Below, in pieces: positions 1 to 4,424 of a stretch of DNA of 6,911 nucleotides. The DNA comes from Schlesneria sp. (lineage in GTDB: Bacteria; Planctomycetota; Planctomycetia; Planctomycetales; Planctomycetaceae). The stretch is from assembly GCA_025353525.1 (NCBI GenBank), contig JANXOO010000373.1:1-6911 (forward strand), given 5' to 3'. The notes below the pieces were generated by a model. It ran no database searches. It was not told the DNA's origin and saw nothing but the letters and a program-made list of their open reading frames with translations. A program made the position numbers and the translations under genes. Positions within the stretch are counted from its first letter, which is position 1. Every line of letters begins with the position of its first letter.

Positions 1-572
1 AGGACCGAGGATTGCAATGGAAGCAGATCAAATACCTCGTCTTTGATGCCCCCTCGGTGGTCGCTCCGTTCGAAGAACGGATTGCCGGCCTGACAGCGAC
101 ATTCTGCGGAACGACGTTCGAGTACGCCGAACTGCTCGCTCAATCGAAATGCGACAGCACCGATCACCTGCGGCATGAATTGGCCCGGGTCGAATCGCTT
201 GGCGGCGAAGGACTGATGCTGCGCGCACCGGGCTCGAAATACGAAGCCGGACGGTCGTCAACGCTACTCAAAATCAAGACGTTTCATGATGCCGAAGCGA
301 TTGTGGTCGATCATCAGGAGGGGAAAGGAAAGCACAAGGGACGATTGGGAGCGTTGGTCGTTACGCTCGCTGACGGCACCGAGTTTTCGATTGGTACCGG
401 ATTTTCCGACAAAGATCGCGAATCGCCCCCCGTGATCGGCTCACAAGTGACATTTCGGTTCCAGGAATTGACAGATGGCGGTGTCCCTCGTTTCCCGTCG
501 TTCGTCCGAGCAGCCGCCGGACCTGACTCGACAAAAACTGCGGGGTCAGCGAACAGGAAACGGAAATCCTGA
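1..572 (+). CDS. ATP-dependent DNA ligase, C-terminal part (partial at left edge)
   Basis: This is the 3' part of an ATP-dependent DNA ligase, which seals nicks by adenylating itself and then the 5' phosphate. The frame is open to the first base (residues D-R-G precede the TTG at 12), so the true start and the adenylated-lysine motif lie outside the window. Counting from the TTG as residue 1, the visible signatures are the nucleotidyltransferase strand YLVFDAP (8-14), motif IV EGLMLR (66-71) and motif V LLKIK (85-89). An OB-fold follows (about 95-165) and ends in the pattern FQELT...PRFPSFVR, typical of small bacterial ligases of the LigE/Haemophilus type. A tail of about 20 residues ends in NRKRKS; it is basic and may help DNA contact. 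It would be an accessory ligase beside the essential NAD-dependent LigA (family knowledge). The stop is TGA at 570-572. The family call is firm; the subfamily is less so. Confidence 0.9.
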   Translation, partial: DRGLQWKQIKYLVFDAPSVVAPFEERIAGLTATFCGTTFEYAELLAQSKCDSTDHLRHELARVESLGGEGLMLRAPGSKYEAGRSSTLLKIKTFHDAEAIVVDHQEGKGKHKGRLGALVVTLADGTEFSIGTGFSDKDRESPPVIGSQVTFRFQELTDGGVPRFPSFVRAAAGPDSTKTAGSANRKRKS

Positions 573-821
573 TCTTCATTGACCGTAACTGATTGACCAT
601 GCCATGTATGACTGGACGACGGAGTATTCCGTGCTATGAGTATTGATTGTTGCTTTCAGAAAACACTTGTCAAAACACGTCATGATGAACGAAGTACCGG
701 CTCTGCCTGCGGTGATCGGCTTTCGAACGATGTACGATGTCAGGCCGCGAAAAGTAACACGTTCTTTCGTTCCGTTCGGGTCATTCGGCAAACCGGTTCG
801 CGCTTCATCGGCAGCTTTTGT
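573..821 (+). other. Spacer between ligase and GH42-like gene
   Basis: No convincing gene is seen. Frames are open on both strands, but their products are rich in Cys, Arg and Ser and resemble no family. The stretch holds a 7-bp direct repeat ATTGACC (578-584 and 592-598) and a small hairpin ACGGA-GTAT-TCCGT (619-632) without a T-tract. No -35/-10 pair with good spacing and no sigma-54 GG-N10-GC element was found. The frame of the downstream gene is open back to an ATG at 636, preceded by GGAG at 621-624, so part of this spacer could be translated if that start is used. Confidence 0.5.
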
Positions 822-3062
822 ATGTATTGTCCAAGCCGACCTGAAACAAAAGTGTTGGTGCTCGCGTTGTCATTTGCGAGTGCGATCGCTGTCCACATGG
901 CACGCGTGGCCAATGCTGCGGAACCCGATCCGTATGAAACCTACATCAAAACATCTCGTGATTTTGAACGGGTCAAGCAGGACAAGGCATGGTGTCATCG
1001 CGCATTCCCCGGCTGGTTAAATATGCCGTGGACAGCGGAGTGGGGGATTGGTTACACCGAAGCGTCGGGTGAATGGTGCGTCAAACACGGATACAACGGC
1101 GCGTTCCTCGATCGGGGAAACCCGGGTAACGACCAGTCCAAAACCGGCAAACTCGACTGGATCACTCAGTTCAAACTGAGGTTCTATGTCGACCATGTGG
1201 CCGACAAGGGGTATTTACATCTGTGGGACGGCGATCGGGTGCAGCCGCATCTCGATTTGCTGCACGGCGGCGGAGTCCGTACGAATCCGCTCAACGAAGC
1301 ACTCGCGACGAAATTGCAGGGATACATCAGGAACCATACGAACGAGGTCAAATCGTCGCCCTGGCGAGCCGCTTACGCACTCGATGACGAAATCTCGTGG
1401 GGACACTTCACGCATCCGACGATGTGGTGCGTTACGGATGACAAGTCGGCCTACCAAAATTGGCTGCGCGAAATCTACGGTCCTCAGGTTCCAGATCGCT
1501 CGAAATGGATCACCTATGACGAGATACTGCCGAAATTGAGGAACTGGAATATTGCGGAGTTCGATGCGAGTCCGCTGATGGACCAGTGGACGTTTAATGA
1601 TTCGTACTGGAACAACTTTGTCGGCGATCTTGTCCGGTTCACGAATTCCGTCGATCAGGAAACTCCCTGCGGATTCGTCGGAGGACAGGCCCCCAACGCG
1701 TTTGGCGGTTTCGACTACGCCAAGGTGATGCGCAAAGTGCAATTCATTGAAGCGTATAACATCGCCTCCAGCCAGTCGATGATTCGTTCTTTCAATCCCC
1801 ACAACGCGATTCCCGCTGTCACCAGCCTGTTTCACAAATCTGCAGCCGACGATATCTGGCAGACATGGTATTACCTGGCGCATGGAAACCGGGGCTTCAT
1901 CGGTTGGGTCGAGGGCTGGTTCGACGGAGATCGCCCCAAACCATGGCATGACGAGGTTGCCGCAACATTTCTCGAAGCATCATCCCGAATCGGACCACTC
2001 GTCGCAGATGCAGAATGGCAGCACGATGGCATCGCCATTTACTACAGCCACAGTGCCATTCAATTGGGATGGATCCTGGACGCGGAAGCGCATGGAAAGA
2101 CCTGGCGCAACCGGAACGGCGACCACCGGCTGGGCGCATCGCATCATGTGCGACATGCGTGGGAAAACATGCTCCGCGACTCGGGACTGCAGTACAACTT
2201 TCTCAGTTATGTCGATGTGGTTCAAGGAGGGATTCCATCAGACTACAAGGTCCTGATTCTTCCGGCATGCCTTTGTTTGTCGAATGCCGAAGCACGGCAG
2301 ATCGAAACGTTTTGTCGAAACGGCGGCACAGTGATCGCCGACTATTTGCCCGGTGTCTGGGACCAGCACGGCAAGGGTCGGAAGGGTGGCGGCGCACTCG
2401 ATCGAATGTTCGGCGTCACACACAAAGCAACGATGCGATCGGCAGATCTGTTTGGCGGGACGCTGTGGTGTGAAGTCGATCAGGACGCCAATTTCGACTG
2501 GAAGTCGTCTCGCGAATTTCTCACCCGTCAAAACTCGTGCATCAAGGACAAAAGCGGTTACCACAAAGTCGTTCGCTCGATGCCCGTCGATCAGACCCGC
2601 AAAAATGGTCGCGGGACGGCGATTCTGATGAATCTTTCGCCGCAGTGGTACAACGCCTATCGGACGGAAGGATCGATCGCTGCCGAAAAACGGACTGTCT
2701 TCATGCGGCACCTGCACAATGCCGGCCTTAACCGTTGGGTTGAATTGAGATCGGACGGCGATCGTCAGTTTGGCTGCGAACTGACGTATTGGACGGTTCG
2801 AGATCCGTCAGGAACGGCGAAGGGGTCCCGCACGGTTCTTTTCGTCTGCATGAACCCTGAAATTGAAGCGAATGAAGTCGGAGGAGGCAACGCCATTCAA
2901 CTGAAAACAGACTCGTTGAACGGCGTTCTGCACTTTACGCACGATGTCCACGATTTGCGCAACGAAAGAACCGGTCAATCGATGGGGAATGGCAGCGATT
3001 TTGAAATCGTGTGGAAGCAGAACGAGGCCGTCGTGGTTTCTTTTGCTCGCTCCGAGGACTGA
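822..3062 (+). CDS. Secreted GH42-like (beta-galactosidase-type) glycoside hydrolase family protein
   Basis: Predicted exported protein of 746 residues. The ATG at 822 is chosen because it puts a signal peptide at the N-terminus: basic n-region with R6 and K10, hydrophobic core about 11-27, and a likely cut after A-N-A (residue 32). An ATG at 636 with GGAG upstream is an alternative, but it would bury this signal behind 62 low-complexity residues. Residues about 55-395 look like a GH42-type TIM barrel, with ALDDEISWG (187-195; E190 a candidate acid/base) and YYLAHGNRGFIGW (350-362), which resembles the HG-rich strand near the end of GH42 barrels. Residues about 458-530 resemble the amidotransferase-like trimerisation domain (YKVLILPACLCLS, NGGTVIADY). 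The C-terminus (about 707-743) matches the beta-domain ending seen in such proteins (DLRNERTG...FEIVW). It probably acts on galactosides or other glycans in the periplasm. The substrate is unknown, and no clear nucleophile Glu was found, so activity is uncertain. It stands alone, with no operon partner visible. Confidence 0.7.
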   Translation: MYCPSRPETKVLVLALSFASAIAVHMARVANAAEPDPYETYIKTSRDFERVKQDKAWCHRAFPGWLNMPWTAEWGIGYTEASGEWCVKHGYNGAFLDRGNPGNDQSKTGKLDWITQFKLRFYVDHVADKGYLHLWDGDRVQPHLDLLHGGGVRTNPLNEALATKLQGYIRNHTNEVKSSPWRAAYALDDEISWGHFTHPTMWCVTDDKSAYQNWLREIYGPQVPDRSKWITYDEILPKLRNWNIAEFDASPLMDQWTFNDSYWNNFVGDLVRFTNSVDQETPCGFVGGQAPNAFGGFDYAKVMRKVQFIEAYNIASSQSMIRSFNPHNAIPAVTSLFHKSAADDIWQTWYYLAHGNRGFIGWVEGWFDGDRPKPWHDEVAATFLEASSRIGPLVADAEWQHDGIAIYYSHSAIQLGWILDAEAHGKTWRNRNGDHRLGASHHVRHAWENMLRDSGLQYNFLSYVDVVQGGIPSDYKVLILPACLCLSNAEARQIETFCRNGGTVIADYLPGVWDQHGKGRKGGGALDRMFGVTHKATMRSADLFGGTLWCEVDQDANFDWKSSREFLTRQNSCIKDKSGYHKVVRSMPVDQTRKNGRGTAILMNLSPQWYNAYRTEGSIAAEKRTVFMRHLHNAGLNRWVELRSDGDRQFGCELTYWTVRDPSGTAKGSRTVLFVCMNPEIEANEVGGGNAIQLKTDSLNGVLHFTHDVHDLRNERTGQSMGNGSDFEIVWKQNEAVVVSFARSED

Positions 3063-3070
3063 AACGTCCG

Positions 3071-3085
3071 CCGATTATCGGTTTT
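3071..3085 (+). terminator. Possible weak intrinsic terminator after the GH42-like gene
   Basis: A short stem CCGA/TCGG around the loop TTA (3071-3081) is followed at once by TTTT (3082-3085), nine bases after the stop codon. A four-base stem is weak, so this is only a candidate. The TCGGTTTT arm also takes part in a longer inverted repeat with 3103-3109. Confidence 0.25.
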
Positions 3086-3109
3086 CCGTAAGTCTTCGGT
3101 CAAAAACCG
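3079..3109. repeat. Inverted repeat CGGTTTT / AAAACCG
   Basis: CGGTTTT (3079-3085) pairs perfectly with AAAACCG (3103-3109) across a 17-base loop. A run of five A precedes the second C-C-G-G. It could be an alternative terminator-like hairpin, on the minus strand as well, but no T-tract follows it on the + strand. No function is assigned. Confidence 0.35.
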
Positions 3110-3147
3110 GCAATTGCAGCGGCGTCAGGCATGTTGCTTGCATCGTT

Positions 3148-3174
3148 AATCTCAAACAATGCCAAACTGAGATT
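3148..3174. repeat. Inverted repeat AATCTCA / TGAGATT
   Basis: Perfect 7-bp inverted repeat with a 13-base loop in the noncoding gap, followed by TTT at 3173-3175. It is AT-rich, so a weak hairpin at best; a protein-binding site is equally possible. Confidence 0.3.
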
Positions 3175-3268
3175 TCAACGGCATCCAATGCCTGGAAAAC
3201 AGGTGTCAATGCACAGTTTCTGCGCGTGACAAACGTTTCGAGACGATCTACGATTGTTAAATTGTGTG

Positions 3269-3325
3269 AAAATTGCGAAAAGGGCGTCGAAAAAATTGCA
3301 AATGGCGCATAATACAAGCATTATG
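3269..3325 (+). promoter_or_regulatory. Candidate promoter and operator of the sigma-54 activator gene
   Basis: Two direct copies of AAAATTGC (3269-3276 and 3292-3299) lie 23 bp apart, about two helical turns. The second overlaps TTGCAA (3296-3301), which stands 17 bp before CATTAT (3319-3324); each hexamer matches 4 of 6 positions of the sigma-70 consensus. A perfect palindrome CATAAT-ACAAGC-ATTATG (3308-3325) covers the spacer and the -10-like hexamer, where a repressor site would be expected. No sigma-54 GG-N10-GC element is present, so expression from a housekeeping-type promoter is inferred. All of this is pattern matching by eye. Confidence 0.3.
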
Positions 3326-3348
3326 TTCGACGTTCAGGCATTGAAATC

Positions 3349-3353
3349 GGGAG
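3349..3353 (+). promoter_or_regulatory. Ribosome binding site of the sigma-54 activator
   Basis: GGGAG lies 12 bases before the ATG at 3366, a slightly long but acceptable spacing. An in-frame TGA at 3342-3344 closes the frame upstream, so translation must begin after it, and this site supports the ATG at 3366. Confidence 0.45.
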
Positions 3354-3365
3354 CGGTGTTCGACG

Positions 3366-4424
3366 ATGAGTACGGGTGGTAATGGCAAAAGCGATTCGAC
3401 CGTCATTGAAGGGATGATTGGCGGTGGTCCAGCCATGTCCGATGTGTATCGCCTGACTCGTCAAGTGGCTGCCACATCGGCGACTGTGCTGCTGATGGGA
3501 GAAACGGGCACCGGAAAAGAACTGATCGCGCGAGCGTTGCACGAACTGAGCCCCCGATCTTCTGGCCCGTTCATCCGCGTCAACTGCGGGGCTCTGAGCG
3601 AAAGTTTGCTCGAAAGCGAATTATTCGGACACGTGAAAGGGGCGTTCACGAGTGCGAACGAAAACCGGACCGGACGTTTTGAAGCCGCGCACGGCGGAAC
3701 TATTTTTCTCGATGAAATCAATTCAATGAGCTACACGTTGCAGGTCAAACTGCTGCGTGTACTGCAAGAGCAGGAATTCGAGCGAGTAGGAGATACGAAG
3801 ACGATTCGCGTCGACTGCCGGATCGTCGCCGCCACGAACCGCGACCTGCTCGACGAAATCGACGCCGACCGGTTTCGCGAAGACCTGTATTACCGGCTGA
3901 ATGTTGTCCCGGTGTACTTGCCTCCGTTGCGCGACCGACCGGAAGATATCGAAGCACTGGTCATCTTCTTCGCCCGGAAATACGCCATTGCAAATAGTCG
4001 GGCAATTCCAAAAATCCCCGCCAGCGTCGTCTCGATGTTGCAGGCGTATGCCTGGCCCGGCAACGTCCGGGAATTGCAGAACTATATCGAACGGGCCATC
4101 GTCCTTTGTACGACTGATGCCCTGGAAAACGAGTCGTTTCCGCCGCATGTTCGGGGACTCGCACCGGTACGGATCAATCGTACGAAATCGGGCGGAATTC
4201 AAAAAATGTGCAGCGAACTGGTGACCATGGGATTGATGGATGCTGGCGAAGACGCCCAGAACATTCACGAGCAAATCGTCTCGCTGGTCGAAAAAGAAGT
4301 TCTGCTTCAAGTCTTGCGGACGTGCCAGGGGACGCAAACCAAGGCCGCCGTCCGATTGGGAATCAACCGTAACACGCTGCACAAAAAGATCGAAGACTAC
4401 AGCCTTCAGTCGGAAGCCCGGTAA
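3366..4424 (+). CDS. Sigma-54-dependent transcriptional activator without sensory domain (AAA+ plus Fis HTH)
   Basis: A 352-residue bacterial enhancer-binding protein that uses ATP hydrolysis to open promoters held by sigma-54 RNA polymerase. Visible motifs are Walker A GETGTGKE (45-52), the sigma-54 contact loop GAFTSA (92-97; usual form GAFTGA), Walker B GTIFLDE (111-117), the switch Asn in AATN (155-158), arginine fingers R171 and R177 in FREDLYYRL, and sensor II WPGNVREL (230-237). A linker (about 250-300) leads to a C-terminal Fis-type helix-turn-helix (about 325-347, TKAAVRLGINRNTLHKK). Only about 18 residues precede the AAA+ domain, and an in-frame stop at 3342-3344 rules out a longer N-terminus. 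There is thus no receiver, GAF or PAS domain, as in PspF or HrpS, and control must come from a partner protein or from expression level. It converges on the PfaC-type gene with a 19-bp overlap. Its targets are not shown by the sequence; no sigma-54 promoter was found in the two + strand gene upstream regions. Confidence 0.93.
   Translation: MSTGGNGKSDSTVIEGMIGGGPAMSDVYRLTRQVAATSATVLLMGETGTGKELIARALHELSPRSSGPFIRVNCGALSESLLESELFGHVKGAFTSANENRTGRFEAAHGGTIFLDEINSMSYTLQVKLLRVLQEQEFERVGDTKTIRVDCRIVAATNRDLLDEIDADRFREDLYYRLNVVPVYLPPLRDRPEDIEALVIFFARKYAIANSRAIPKIPASVVSMLQAYAWPGNVRELQNYIERAIVLCTTDALENESFPPHVRGLAPVRINRTKSGGIQKMCSELVTMGLMDAGEDAQNIHEQIVSLVEKEVLLQVLRTCQGTQTKAAVRLGINRNTLHKKIEDYSLQSEAR

Larger units (their letters stand above)
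3063..3365. other. Intergenic region upstream of the sigma-54 activator
   Basis: This 303-bp gap has no supportable gene. The frame from 2944 to 3312 mostly overlaps the end of the GH42-like gene and has no family character. The left part carries inverted repeats just after the GH42-like stop codon, and the right third (about 3240-3330) is clearly AT-rich compared with the flanking coding sequence. The AT-rich part holds direct repeats and a palindrome that together look like a promoter/operator for the activator gene. Each element is listed separately. Confidence 0.6.

Noticed and set aside
578..609. TTGACC copies as -35 boxes after the ligase
   Set aside because: No -10 hexamer at proper spacing for either copy; kept only as a short direct repeat.
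667..695. TTGTCA as a -35 box for the GH42-like gene
   Set aside because: No acceptable -10 hexamer at 16-18 bp spacing.
576..791. 71-residue - strand frame in the ligase/GH42-like spacer
   Set aside because: TTG start, no ribosome binding site and no recognisable sequence character.
1215..1949. 244-residue open frame on the - strand inside the GH42-like gene
   Set aside because: Antisense to the better-supported glycosidase frame, with no motifs of its own.
2944..3312. 122-residue + strand frame bridging the GH42-like 3' end and the gap
   Set aside because: Overlaps the real gene for about 120 bp, with no ribosome binding site or homology-like pattern seen.
3303..3319. TGGCGC...AAGC resembling a sigma-54 -24/-12 promoter upstream of the activator
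   Set aside because: GG and GC are separated by 12 rather than 10 bases, and the -12 TTGC is poorly matched.
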